This document shows positions 24,150 to 36,011 of a DNA stretch of 64,000 bases, in pieces (the stretch's first letter is position 1; each line of letters opens with the position of its first letter). The DNA is taken from assembly GCA_036873135.1 (NCBI GenBank), contig JAPTYO010000001.1, positions 26,465,774 through 26,529,773 on the forward strand, written 5' to 3'. The translations under genes were made by a program, and so were the position numbers. The notes beneath the pieces are model-generated. The model was not told where the DNA came from and ran no database searches. It saw only the letters and a list, made by a program, of their open reading frames with translations. Source of the DNA: Clarkia xantiana subsp. parviflora (taxonomy: Eukaryota > Streptophyta > Magnoliopsida > Myrtales > Onagraceae).

Positions 24150-24560
24150 TAAGGCCACAACAAGTGATACTTGTTGGTAGTAAGTAAAGTAATGTTGACA
24201 CCATAGCGGTTAGATATGCAGATGGCGATCGGACTGTCAAAGCGACCAGGGATGCTGCTGACTTGAGAGGAAGTACAGAGGACGGGGAAGACAACGAAGA
24301 CCGAGTCGCTTGGAGCCGGGGGAGAAGCCGAGGAGAGTTGATCAGTTCAAGAGTTTGGTCTGAAAGTTTGGGGAGATGAAGTCTAGCTGATGTTGGAGCG
24401 GTAATTGTGTTTTATCCGACATATGTCGCTCTAAATTTCGTCCAACATCATTAAAGGATTATTGGGCTGCTTTGACCCCCATTACACCTTAACCTACACA
24501 TTAATTACATGACGGCCCATATATGTGGTTAAAAATTCTGACTTCGTTGGTATATATTTG
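24150..24560 (-). repeat. Duplicated 5' module, copy A
   Basis: Shares in order with 26690-27060 the blocks GAGTCGCTTGGAGCCG, GGGCTGCTTTG and others on the plus strand. On the minus strand it resembles a promoter plus first exon feeding the transposon-protein frame below it. The sequence differs from copy B by many substitutions and small indels. Confidence 0.65.
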
Positions 24561-24813
24561 ATTGTATATATGCCTTCATACACCGAGTGAATTGGTAAAG
24601 GTCGTACATTAAGGCCTCGAGTCGGTTATGTCATAGCAGTTGACAATAAATATATATGTACACCTTTCGAACCAATTCAAATAATTTTGTTTGCGTGCAT
24701 CACTAAAATTGCCGCTAACCCCCTTATATGTAAATCAGTTATCTTACAAGATCGGGTTCCCTTAGTAAAGTTCGTATCATCAGTGCATTCACAAATAAAC
24801 AACTATACCTAAA

Positions 24814-25628
24814 TCAGTTGTAAAAAATAATAATCATAACATGTGCACTACCACCAACGGTTATAAAGACGATACAATGGATTTCCACTATCAAACGTCT
24901 GACTAAACCTACGAACTTCAGCACACATCGACATATGATGAAATATGGATCTTCAAAGTAGGTGTACTCTCCTGTCCATGGATATATTCTCTTCCAATGG
25001 TTGTTGGTGCATCGATCATGAACTTTTGGCAGTACATACGGCAAATGCAGAATTTGGTTATCAGTAGTTTGTAAAATCTATATACAGTTGCCGCCGACAT
25101 TCCAACTCCATCTTGGCTTCACAAAACTTTCTTAGCAAGCTTGATTCCCACTTCTGTTCATTAACGCCCTTGTAGATAATGAACACCATTTCTAGAGCAT
25201 AAGTAGTCGTTAAATGGCCAACAGATGATGCAGACTTCAAGTATCGTATCCCCATTTCAAAGTTTGATCTTATGAAATATTTATTCACTCCTTCCCGATA
25301 GAGAGCTTGTCGGTTTTTTTGTTGGTAGCAAGCTAGGTCAAAGTCCGTATTTCTTCCCGCTAAAGACCAGGTTAAGGTCCGAAGAGATACGCAGCTGTGC
25401 ATGTGCGCACTTTCGACAACCCTCCTAAACCTTCTGTAGCTGCATTCTAATATCCACATTGGTTAAGTTGTGATTATATCGATTTGATAAAATAAATTGA
25501 ACAAATATACATAATGTCACATACCATAACTTGAGCCTAAAAAATTCTTTTATCGAGGTTTCACTGGCATGGCCATGATTAGCACCAGCATCTCATCAGG
25601 TAAAAAGCTGAACACAAGTTGATCCATT
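24814..25628 (-). pseudogene. F-box protein remnant (At1g67623-like family)
   Basis: An ATG at about 25628 opens MDQLVFSFLPDEMLVLIMA, an F-box start. One frameshift later the next frame reads SETSIKEFFRLKLW, followed by an intron-like GTATGT...TTAG. The frame from about 25445 gives CSYRRFRRVVESAHMHSCVS, then ALYREGVNKYFIRS, GIRYLKSASSVGHLTTTYAL and a Cys-bearing C-terminus. This layout (F-box, then a single Sel1-like ALY-EG-GhxYLK-A--GH block) is that of plant F-box proteins annotated as At1g67623-like. Such proteins would link substrates to an SCF ubiquitin ligase. Frame changes near 25590 and 25060 make it a likely pseudogene. Confidence 0.7.
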
Positions 25629-26689
25629 GTCCTATTTTATATGATTTGTGACATGGTTGTGTAAGTGCATTGTGTCGACGCATAACTGTAAAAAATTTGG
25701 ACACCGATTTTGAAGTTGTGTTACCACAACAATCGGTGTGGCGGAGGATGTATGAACCAACTACTGTAAAAATTTAAACATTGATACTAATCAGTCACTG
25801 ATATGCGGGTCGGTATCATTACATATTGTTTAGCCAAAAAATAAAATAAAAAGAACCATATTTTTTTTCAAACATCAAAATTGGTTTGATAACACATCGT
25901 TTATACATCACGAGCATAAACCAATCTTTGCTTAATACAACTAACCGATCTCTTCAACAAAATCAACCAATAAGCACATTAACAATGATAACAATAATAT
26001 TAGGAGTAGGAAGCCTACCTAGTTGGAAACTTTGAGTGAAATTGATAAAGAATTCATCAATGAGAAAAAGGTCTTTGAGAAAAACAAAACTTGTACAATG
26101 AATAAGATGAAAACCAAAATGGGTTGATTTAAAAAAGGTCTTTTGTTTTGCAATGCTAACAACTTAAAATTGAGTTGTAAGTAAAAAAATATGTTTTTTG
26201 GTTTTATAAAGACACTGGTTGAAGTAATATGGTGGCCTTGTTAGAAATTGTTGTTTAACAAAATGTTGATTGCAAAAAAGTAACAGAACTAGGATCATGT
26301 TAAGTTTTGAACTCCCATCCTCTGTTAGGTAGATACACCTTGTTTTCAGCAAGACATTCGTGGACATTTGATCAACTGTTTTAATTTATAGATATTAATG
26401 GGGTTCGTTCAAAATATTACATACAATATACACTATACCAATGGTGTCCCAGGAACCTGCTTGGGTGACTACAGATTCACGACTGTCAACAATAGTTTCC
26501 TAGGTAAAAACTCCTCCGTGCAGGACTAATCAACCCCCAATATCATGATCGTGAAATGCCCTAGCGATTTTTAAACTTTAACCTTCACTGAATCTCCAAA
26601 AATAGTTTAGTTCATATGTTGAACAGAGTGTCAATTACCCAATTTACACATGCACATCAAGCCATCGTTAAAGTGTGTAACAAAAAATA
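25629..26689. other. Stretch without recognised genes
   Basis: Moderately AT-rich. Only short frames with no known domain were seen. It may hold the intron between 5' module copy B and the F-box remnant. Confidence 0.3.
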
Positions 26690-27060
26690 GATGTCAACAC
26701 CATACCAGGTACGCAAGCAGATGCCGCGAACGGACTGTCACGGCGACAATAGAGGCTTATAACTTGAGCTGAAGTACAGACAGCGGTGAATAAGACGACG
26801 GTTGAGTCGCTTGGAGCCGAGGGGAGTAGGTGGATACTTCCGTTGGTCTGCGAGTTCGGGAAGAGGAAGGGAAATGAATTTTCGGATTCTGTTGCTGATG
26901 AACTTGGAACGACACTGTTACGTTTTAGTTTAAACCGGCAACTGTCGCACTAAGATTCGTCCGAAATGTTTACAAGGCTATTTGGGTTTTGGGCTGCTTT
27001 GTTTACAATGTTACATCTTAGGCTTTGACTTTGCATAACGACCCATGTATGTTTAAAAAT
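26690..27060 (-). repeat. Duplicated 5' module, copy B
   Basis: Diverged copy of 24150-24560 in the same orientation. On the minus strand its exon-like part ends TGCGTACCTG before GTATGG, a plausible splice donor, upstream of the F-box remnant. The two copies are about 2.5 kb apart. Confidence 0.65.
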
Positions 27061-27271
27061 GGCTCACTTATTTATTCTACAAGTACATGACCTAACGGTC
27101 CAAGTACATCTAGGCGGCAACATTTTGTTAGAGGGAAATTAGAAATTATTTGGGTTTTCAAATTTGAATTATGGTTTCCACCATTTTCCCGCTCCCATGT
27201 TAACAACCTATATTAATTACTTTCTAACTCACCCTTTAGGTAAAATCTATTTTGCCAATCCTCCATTGAAG

Positions 27272-27706
27272 GTTGTCAGACCTAAAATCCGACCTAAAGC
27301 GAATTACGTTTTGAAAACGTGCAATTTGAAAAGAGTCGCCACTAGTTAATTATAAGGCTAACTAGAATCCTAAATTACCTAATCGAATAACTAATTAAAC
27401 ACCTAAGTATTAAATGGGTCTACGATCAGAAATACGAGTTCGGGGGTTCTGTTACGAATTAAAACTCATGGAATTAATCACGCCCTTTCGGTACTCAATT
27501 CACAAATTTGCCAATTTCACTATTTGAACACATGCCACAAAATTAATCTAAGGATGCCAAGATTTGATTAAATTTCTATCATTTGCAAAATATTATCTAA
27601 GTCTAAAAATAAATTATAATCTATAACTCTTATTTAGAATGAAATCTAAAATACTAAAATTATCTAACATGCTTAAATCGAAACGTAACCTAACATATAC
27701 ATACAT
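27272..27706 (+). mobile_element. Start of a probable Tat/Ogre-like LTR, split by a nested element
   Basis: TGTCAGACC opens a stretch with GAAAAGAGTCGCCACTAG and CGGGGGTTCTGTTACG, motifs usual in LTR/leader regions of large Tat/Ogre gypsy elements. It is interrupted at 27706 by the 8.3-kb nested element and resumes at 36012. Its end could not be placed, so the assignment is tentative. Confidence 0.45.
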
Positions 27707-28513
27707 TGTTGCGTCCGGGATGAACTGGGTCGAGGGGACGCGTATGTTCGTATGGTTGTGCGGGCTTTTGGGCTGTAACCCTTCGTCGGGAAGAGGTTGG
27801 GCCACTGGCGAATGTTCGGTTGAGTCCCGGAAAGGTCTGTGTCTCAAGGCATGGTTGTGTCTCAAGGGGGTGTCTGACTCCCGCAGAGGTCTGTGTCTCG
27901 GTACGGCTGTGTCTCAGGAGGCAGTGGTCTGTGCACAAATACGGATGTCTGGGCGACGGTTCCTGCACGAAGGACCAATGCTAGCACGGAGAGGGGGGGG
28001 GGGTGGTGCTAGCGGAGCCCTCTCCGAAGCTTAAGTCACTATAATGGCAAAAGAGTAATTTCTAGAGAGAGAATATTTCTAGAGAGAAGTCAGAGCTCAA
28101 AATACCAAAGTTGGGCAAATGAGAGGATGTGTGAAAATGGGTGGCCAAGGCCTCCTATTTATAAGCTTCCTTGGGACCGGACCCGTTTTTAAAGCGGTTT
28201 GACAACGGTTCAAGAAAACAAACGGTAACCGTCATCCATGTTGGTAATGCGCGAACTTGACTTCTCTACACGTAACGGTAATCGCGGAAACGGTAATTGC
28301 ACGATACCCGCAATGCAATCCGGACCTCGTCGAATTTGGGCAATTCGGCGAGGTCCGGATTGCTTCGTGCAATCTGGAGGTCCGGACGCGCGTAAATGCG
28401 TTTTCGGACCGTTTTGACCCTTTGGGAGACGTTTTCCGAGTCGAGATGTAATTTTGACATGTTTACGAGGCCCGGAATATAAATACGAACTCGAATTGGG
28501 CACATATCCATCA
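27707..28513 (-). repeat. 3' LTR of the non-autonomous gypsy
   Basis: 807 bp. Shorter than its partner because the other LTR has extra copies of a short CCGGATTGCA-type palindromic motif (35800-35880 versus 28350-28390). Confidence 0.92.
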
Positions 28514-29191
28514 CTTGCCCCCGAGTCAAGTAACGGTTAAAAACCTTTCTTGACTCTATTTTAAGTTAGGATACGTGTCCAATTTGAGCTTGACGCTAAC
28601 CTTCCGGTTTTGATTATTGGTTGGACGTTGGAGTCTTGATTTCGTCCGTCCTTTGATTTTCCGACCGAATGACTTTGTTTCCTGTCATCACGGTTAGTGC
28701 AATAGGGAATGTATATGCGTAACGTGCAAGTACGGTCATCGTCGGAGATATGGACAATTGGTAATACACCATGCGAACATGCCTCTATCAACATGCATGC
28801 ATAAGTAATGGACATGGCAAGATCGTAATTACGCAATGCAAGAGATAGAAACCGTATGCTTCTAAAATGACTTAGTGATTATCAAATCATATCATGCGAT
28901 ATGGAGACATACGCGTAGAGTGACGAGTTTGATACGTGCAATACCAAAACAATCATGTATGTAGAGATAAATGCTTAGAAGAGGGCGGAGTATACCGTAT
29001 GTACTTGTAGATGCATTACTCCTTTGATCCTTATCATCAAGGAGTTTCTTGGAAGTAGTCGTTTGTTGCTTTGATGCCTTAGAGAGATATTTCCTTAAGT
29101 GTTGTCGTATTTGCTTTTCGCGGTTCGTCGTATTAGCCGCATCGCTTGTATGATAGCTTCTTGAGATGTTGGTCCTCTTTACTGCACGTAC

Positions 29192-29402
29192 CGACTTTGC
29201 TATGCGCGTTGACTTTTGCTATGCGCATTGACTTTTGCTATGTGCGTTGACTTTTGCTATGCGTGTTGACTTTGGCTATGCGCGTTGACTTTTGCTACGC
29301 GCGTTGACTTTTTGGCTATGCGCGTTGACTTTTGCTACGCGCGTTGACTTTGGCTATGCGCGTTGACTTTTGCTACGCGCATTGACTTTGGCTATGCGTA
29401 TT
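29192..29402. repeat. 19-bp minisatellite, 11 copies, W-box rich
   Basis: Eleven units of the type GACTTTTGCTATGCGCGTT in one orientation. Ten unit junctions read TTGACT, the core of the plant W-box bound by WRKY factors. The copies differ by single changes (TGCTATG, GGCTATG, TGCTACG). Confidence 0.95.
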
Positions 29403-29587
29403 GGCGCTAATGGTTGAGCGTCAGGTATAGACTGTTGGGCATTGCCTGCAAGTATGCTAAAACACTTAAGAAATATTTAAGCGATATCTAATACTTGTTA
29501 CCATAGATGTCGTCGTATGAGCCTTGTCGATGAGCGTCGTAGGTGTGACTAGGAGGCATAGCTACTCGCTGTATGCAATCCATATTT

Positions 29588-29892
29588 GTCGACATGTATA
29601 TACGTACATGGAAACACTTAGAAAATATTTTTCTCCTTGTCGACATGCATCCTTGTCGACATGTATGTACGTACATGGAAACACTTAGAAAATATTTTCT
29701 CCTTGTCGACATGCATCCTTGTCGACATGTATGACATGGAAACACTTAGAAAATATTTTTCTCCTTGTCGACATGCATCCTTGTCGACATGTATGTACGT
29801 ACATGGAAACACTTAGAAAATATTTTTCTCCTTGTCGACATGCATCATTGTCGACATGTATGTACGTACATGGAAATACTTAGAAAATATTT
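29588..29892. repeat. About 68-bp minisatellite, five copies
   Basis: Units contain the palindrome ATGTACGTACAT, then GGAAACACTTAGAAAATATT and CTTGTCGACATGCATCCTTG. One copy lacks the TATGTACG part. It lies inside the non-autonomous gypsy. Confidence 0.93.
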
Positions 29893-31885
29893 CACCATTG
29901 TAATCTTGTATGCTGCGAGTATGCGCTCGGTGTTGTCATGCAAGGTTAATGTGTTGAAGAGGTTGCCCCCCTTGCGTGATGCTTGTTACTTGTTGCACGA
30001 AGACTAATAAGTCTTGTACGTACGTGGTTGTCTCACATGGAGCGTCTGTTGCATAGATGCTTGAATAAGTGTTGGTGCGTATTTGCGCACTGATTAGATT
30101 GTTGATAGCATTTTCCAGGATATCAGATCTTGCTGTCCACTTGTCAGAATTAGTCTTCCCACGGTTATTACCATGAGTAAGTCCCCTATCTCCATCTTGA
30201 TGGAAGAAAGCTTGTCTTTGCGGATAGCTGATGTGTATAGAAATCCATTTGTTGAGAGGAATGTTCATACAAGTGCCCCTGCTACTCTGGAGTCTTCGGG
30301 CACGGTCGCGGTGAAAGGCTTATGAGTAAGACGTCCCATTGTATCTTCTTTGAACTTGTTAATTTTCCAAGTTATCGCTGGCTTGCAGTTTCTGTTTTTA
30401 GCATAATTCTCGAAAGATCCGACGCAGGGGCGCGTTCCTCGAGCGATTCTTAGTTCTTTATGCTGAGCATGACCGTGCTAACTCCTTCTTGTGATAAAGG
30501 AAATAGAGTTGAGGGTTGTGCAGTGGTGTCTTCTTCCCCCCGGTCGAGGGACCGGCCCAAGGAGGAGCGTTACTCCTACCGAGGTAAGTATTTGTTGATT
30601 GCTGATTGCCGCCCTTATGTTAAAGAGCTATGTTGTGCCGAATGTTGAAACAATCATTCTTGTCGTGTATTCTATGTGGATGACGACATTGCATTTGATG
30701 TTGACTCTTGGTTGATGTTGGGCTGTCTGCTTCCAGCATGTTGAACCCTTTGTGAATGGGTTGATGTTGATAATTCTTTGTTCATGCTTTTGCTTGCATG
30801 ATATTTCGTCACCTGGACATTGTTAAGTGTTGTGATCGCCCCTCTTGGCTAGACTTCAAGGCATGGCGAGATGGGTAGAGCATAGGATGTTGCGACTTGC
30901 ACACTGTAGGTTTTGTTTGGAGAAGACGGTGGCAACTTCTGCTTGTTCCGCCGAGTCCTGTTAGAGATGATGGCATTCTTTAATCTGTGCCATCTTTTGG
31001 ATATGTTGAACTTGTTTCTGAGTCTGTTTGCCCCCCCGGCTTCTATGTTTGGAGACTTGTTGTAGTTGTTCCTTAGTTGTTGCATACGACTTGTTCGCTT
31101 TGAACTACGTCGTTTGAACCTACTTTATACATAGTAGTTTGCATGATAACTTGTTAGTAATATTTCATACCGTTATCACTTACTGTGTTTATTGAATGTG
31201 GATGACTAGTAACGTAGACATAGTCCTTGCAGTCGTGACCGATAGCCACTTCCTGATTGATAAGTTGAGATGCTCTCCTGATTGCTTGCATGATGCTTTA
31301 TGCATATTGCCCTTCTTTCCTGAATAGCTAACCGCTATATGTGTTGCAACCTGCCAATTATTTTTGCGTATAGCAATATTTCTCAACAAGTAGTGTATTT
31401 GAAAGGTGTTAACTTGGTTAAGCAAGATACTAGTTTATACCGTCTCTTAGTTCCACTCTAAGGCGACGTTGTACAAGACTCGACTTGTAAATTTTATGAG
31501 TTTTAAACAGGGTGCGCAGCTGCCAGCGTGTATCAACCCGCGTTGGGGAAGCATACGTAAAAATATTTTAGTTTTTGAAGAAGCATTTTGTGAACCCTAA
31601 AAAGCTTGTTGATAAAATATTTTGACATTGAATGTGATACACCCAAAAAACCGTGTTGATAAAATTTTGGAAAGGTGTTTGATACATAAAATATTTGACA
31701 AAATATTTGGTAAAATATTTGAAAAAATATTTGTGATACATGATTCCTGCGTCCAGGGACCATGTAACACTTTTTTGAAAATATGAATTGTGATGCATGC
31801 TTTCTGCGTCCAGGAACCATGCAACACGGTTTGAAAATCTGTAGTACGGAATTGTCATCTAACCAGAGGACTTTTGCCGTATAAA

Positions 31886-32233
31886 ACGAACCCTGACCAG
31901 GAATTCGTAATATGGGATTGTCGTCTATACAGAGGACATTCGGAATGAAGAGTGAACCCTTACCAGGAATTCGGAGTGTCGTCTAAACAGAGGACACTCG
32001 CAATGAAGAATGAACCCTTACCAGGAATTCGGAGTGTCGTCAAAACAGAGGACATTCGCAATGAAGAGTGAACCCTTACCAGGAATTGGGAGTGTCGTCT
32101 AAACAGAGGACATTCGCAATGAAGAATGAACCCTTACCAGGAATTCGGAGTGTCGTCTAAACAGAGGACATTCGCAATGAAGAGTGAACCCTTACAAGGA
32201 ATTCGGAGTGTCGTCTAAACAGAGGACATTCGC
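31886..32233. repeat. About 63-bp minisatellite, six copies
   Basis: Units run AGAGGACATTCGCAATGAAG, GTGAACCCTTACCAGGAATT, CGGAGTGTCGTCTAAAC. The first copies are more diverged. Confidence 0.93.
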
Positions 32234-33416
32234 CACTTAAGGGGTGATCAGCCCCGTATGCCCATCCTGTTCTGAATCCAGGGAATGGCTATGAACATGA
32301 GGATTTGCCTCTAACCAGAGATGTCACAGCATGTCATTTTTTAGAAGTAAACATGGGGCTTGTCTTTTAAAAAAGAGGATACTTCAACATGCTATTTTGA
32401 TAGTAGGCCTTGGTGTTAATCCAAAATATTGCTTGTAGTTGACGTCTCTGAATAGTCGTCGTTTTGATAAATAATCCGCAGGTTGTCATTGCGGTATATA
32501 AGTTGGTTGTGCACATAGCTTGATGGCTTTGTGTTGCCGGCATCTTCTTGAGATAGACGCCTATGTTATGAATGGAGAAATAAACTCCTTGTTGGTGTAG
32601 ATAATAGATATGTTGGTGTTGTATACCATAAATCCCTCCTTGAACACAATGCTTAGCTTGTATTGTTGAAGTAGATTTTTGTGCATAGGTTATTACTTGG
32701 CGTAATTCCTGAGTAGTAATCGTAGTGTAGCATGTACCTACGAGCAGAGTTACTTTTGTCAGATAATCGCAATTTTTATAGGTTTGCAAAAGTATGAAGT
32801 CATGAAATTTTCTTTTTAGTTATGCATATAATAATTAAAGTAAAGGAATCTGATACAAGGATTCCTTGTTTGTATAGGAAACTTCCCTGAGTGCGGATGC
32901 GATAGGTGTAGATCATGATAGGCATGTATATATGTTAGGTAGAATTGCCGAGTACTTGTCAACTTGGTGCCCCCCAAGTCGCTTGGTAGTTGTATCGCTG
33001 TTTCCTAATTGTTTATATTGTTTCATCTTCTAATAGTGCATGATCTGTCCTTGTGTAATGCCCCGCCTTGTTTATTATTGCGACACGATTTTTAGTCTTG
33101 CGCGTATAAAATGCTTGGAACTTTGTGTTGTTGATGCGAGTAATATGTGCGTAGTTGTTACTTGGCGTTATTCCAAGGTAATATGCGTCATAATAATGTA
33201 CCTACGAAAGTAGATTTAACCTTTATTAGATATTTAGAGTTTGCACAACGGATTACAAGAAAGCGTCTAGCAATCATTTCTTTTGAAAATTACTGAGGCT
33301 AATAAGCATGAGTTGTACTTAATCTTTAAAAGATTTAACATAGATATGCGAAAAAGGAGATAAGGAAGATAAAGGGATTGGTGATGTGTTTGACGTCCTC
33401 ATAGGTGATTTGTTGG

Positions 33417-34142
33417 CTAGTTGATTCTGCCACGTGCCACATAGTTTCTCAATGCATCTAGCGTGTTGAGCTCTTCAATCTCCCCTTTTGGGGATGGACA
33501 AAAGTTGATGTCATGCCCCCAAGTTTTACTTTGCTTGTGTTGTTCTTCAACATCTTTGCCAAGGAAGGCAGTCGTTGGCTCGAGTGGACGGTGAAGTTTG
33601 TTTTCCGGGAGTTTGACATTTGCTTCTTTTGCATTCATACTCCAAAGATTGTACAAATCGTCCCAATTGGTTCCATAAGTGACGTTGTTTTTCTGGCGTT
33701 TGGCGATAGGTGGATTATCATCCGCCTTCTCTTTTCCCTTGCTTTTTCCTGCAGACTTCACACGAGGCTTCCTTTGATGTTTATTTCCATGGTCGATATA
33801 CTTCATCATTTTTCTTTTTAAGATCAAGCTGTTTACATGAGATCTTAAGCTGACACAGCTGTCTGTCTCATGGCCGCATACTTCGTGATTCTCGCACCAT
33901 TTGCTTTTATCTTTTCCCAATGGGCCATTGCGGAATATAAAGGGTTTTTTCCACAGCTTGGTCTCCTTTATTTCTTTCAGGATGACAGACAATGGTGTGT
34001 TCAAAGGAACACATATGGCGAGATTGGTATCTTTGAGCCTTTGGGCATCTGACTGGAACGACCTCTTTTGTCGCGGTTGCCTCTTTTCCCAGGAGACGTG
34101 TATCTCTTTTTCAATTATTGCCTTCAGGGTTCTTGTTGTCAA
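33417..34142 (-). pseudogene. Gag-like C-terminal fragment, copy 2
   Basis: Encodes FRNGPLGKDKSKWCENHEVC then GHETDSCVSLRSHVNSL, a C-x2-H-x4-H-x4-C knuckle like that in Tat-lineage gag, followed by a basic KSKGKEK segment. It repeats the same gag region found upstream in this element (34139-35100), so the gag end is duplicated in tandem. The two copies are clearly diverged. No protease follows. Confidence 0.7.
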
Positions 34143-35100
34143 TCCCGTGATTGGGATGTCGTCGCCACTAGCAGGTTTTTTCCGTCCCTCCTATGACAGA
34201 TGTCAGCATCGTCTTGGCTTGTCCTTGTGGAAGGACCTTCTTTGTGTATTTTGGATGACTCTGCTTGAGTCTTTTTTGGAGGGCTGTCGCCTTGATCAAC
34301 GAATTGCTTTAATTTTCCTTTAAGGACGAAGCTGTTAATGCGGAGACGTAGGCTGGCACAACTGTTCGTCTTGTGGCCAAAGACCTCATGGTATTCACAC
34401 CACTTGTTTTTGTCTTTCCCCAACGGGCCGTTTCTGAAATTGCTCGGTGCTTTCCACATTTTTGCATCCTTCATCTCTTTCAATATTTCGGACGGCAGGG
34501 CTTTCAAAGGAATGCAGTCAGTGAGGTTTTTTGGTTTCTGGAAATTTCCTTGAAGAGGTCTTTTTGGCTGAGGCTGCCAATTTCTTCCTTGCTGACTGCT
34601 TGAGGGCGGTTTTGCTTGATTCTGCTTTGGGAGTTGTTTCCATGCCTCCTTTTGGTGTTGTTCTATCACATACGGGTTGCATGAGCGTGCGGCTTCGTGC
34701 CTTGGCTGTTGGTACTGGAGGGTACCTTCCGTGCATTGCCCCTCTATTCTTTGGTGCAGTGTGTCTTGATGACTTGTGATTCGAGACTTTGTCCCTATCG
34801 TCTCAACTTGTTCGTTGATTGGAGGCAAAGGAGGTGACGGGTTGACACCTTTGTACTGGAAGGTTCCTTGGTTGCATTGTGTGGAGGATGCATTTCTTGT
34901 TGGAGTGAAGAAAGCACTGGATGTGGCAACAGGGATGTGGAAGGATCCAAGTTGTCTTATTATCGGCTTCTGCGAGGTTATGCGCAAGGCATTGTGGTAT
35001 GCGATGTGCTCCTTGTCTTTTGATGAGAAATCAATGACATCGTCAAAGGCGGCATCCTTTATGTCAACATATTCCAAGTTGGTGTCATCGGTCTCGTGCA
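34139..35100 (-). CDS. Gag-like protein, truncated, of the non-autonomous gypsy
   Basis: The frame is open through the 5' LTR (from 35413). The first ATG after the LTR is at 35100 (MHETDDTNLEYVDIKD), giving about 320 codons. A long Gln/Pro-rich stretch precedes RNGPLGKDKNKWCEYHEV and GHKTNSCASLRLRINSFVLK, the CHHC knuckle of Tat-like gag. The N-terminal capsid-like part usual for gag was not recognised. It may supply RNA-binding, but no catalytic domain is present. Confidence 0.6.
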
Positions 35101-35152
35101 TTGTCTTGGCGGTATGGTAGCTTTTTGTTCGAATCACGTAGACGGCGCCAAT

Positions 35153-36006
35153 GTTGCGTCCGGGATGAACTTGGTCGAGGGGACGCGTATGTTCGTATGG
35201 TTGTGCGGGCTTTTGGGCTGTAACCCTTCGTCGGGAAGAGGTTGGGCCACTGGCGAATGTTCGGTTGAGTCCCGGAAAGGTCTGTGTCTCAAGGCATGGT
35301 TGTGTCTCAAGGGGGTGTCTGACTCCCGCAGAGGTCTGTGTCTCGGTACGGCTGTGTCTCAGGAGGCGGTGGTCTGTGCACAAATACGGATGTCTGGGCG
35401 ACGGTTCCTGCACGAAGGACCAATGCTAGCACGGAGAGGGGGGGTGGTGCTAGCGGAGCCCTCTCCGAAGCTTAAGTCACTATAATGGCAAAAGAGTAAT
35501 TTCTAGAGAGAGAATATTTCTAGAGAGAAGTCAGAGCTCAAAATACCAAAGTTGGGCAAATGAGAGGATGTGTGAAAATGGGTGGCCAATGCCTCCTATT
35601 TATAGGCTTCCTTGGGACCGGACCCGGTTTTAAAGCGGTTTGACAACGGTTCAAGAAAACAAACGGTAACCGTCATCCATGTTGGTAATGCGCGAACTTG
35701 ACTTCTCTACACGTAACGGTAATCGCGGAAACGGTAATCGCATGATACCCGCAATGCAATCCGGACCTCGTCGAATTTAGGCAATTCGGCGAGGTCCGGA
35801 TTGCATGCAACCCGGAGGTCCGGGTTGCAATGCAATTCGGACCTCCGGATTGCATTGCAATCCGGATGTCCGGTCCGGACGCGCGTAAACGCGTTTCCGG
35901 ACCGTTTTGACCCTTTGGGAGACGTTTTCCGAGTCGAGATGTAATTTTGACGTGTTTACGAGGCCCGGAATATAAATACGAACTCGAATTGGGCACATAT
36001 CCATCA
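35153..36006 (-). repeat. 5' LTR of the non-autonomous gypsy
   Basis: 854 bp, minus-strand termini TGATGG and CAACA. Next to it on the minus strand is the primer-binding-like TTGGCGCCGTCT (35152-35141). Both LTRs keep an open reading frame that runs into the gag-like frame. Confidence 0.92.
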
Positions 36007-36011
36007 TACAT

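Larger units (their letters stand above)
27707..36006 (-). mobile_element. Non-autonomous Ty3/gypsy element, 8.3 kb
   Basis: LTRs at 27707-28513 (807 bp) and 35153-36006 (854 bp) are nearly identical apart from a block of about 48 bp. TACAT is duplicated at 27702-27706 and 36007-36011. On the minus strand the 5' LTR (right) ends GACGCAACA and is followed by the primer site TTGGCGCCGTCT. The 3' LTR (left) is preceded by the purine tract CTCGGGGGCAAG. Only gag-like fragments are encoded (33417-35100). The rest is non-coding with three minisatellites. Protease, RT and integrase are absent, so movement needs a partner. Confidence 0.92.

Noticed and set aside
21558..27100. A complete CACTA element spanning this interval
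   Set aside because: Only the CACTACAAG end was found. No matching CTTGTAGTG end or 3-bp duplication was seen, so only the terminus is reported.
29588..29892. Regularly spaced repeats that could suggest a CRISPR-like array
   Set aside because: The whole unit is repeated without unique spacers, it lies in a plant retroelement, and no cas-type gene is near.
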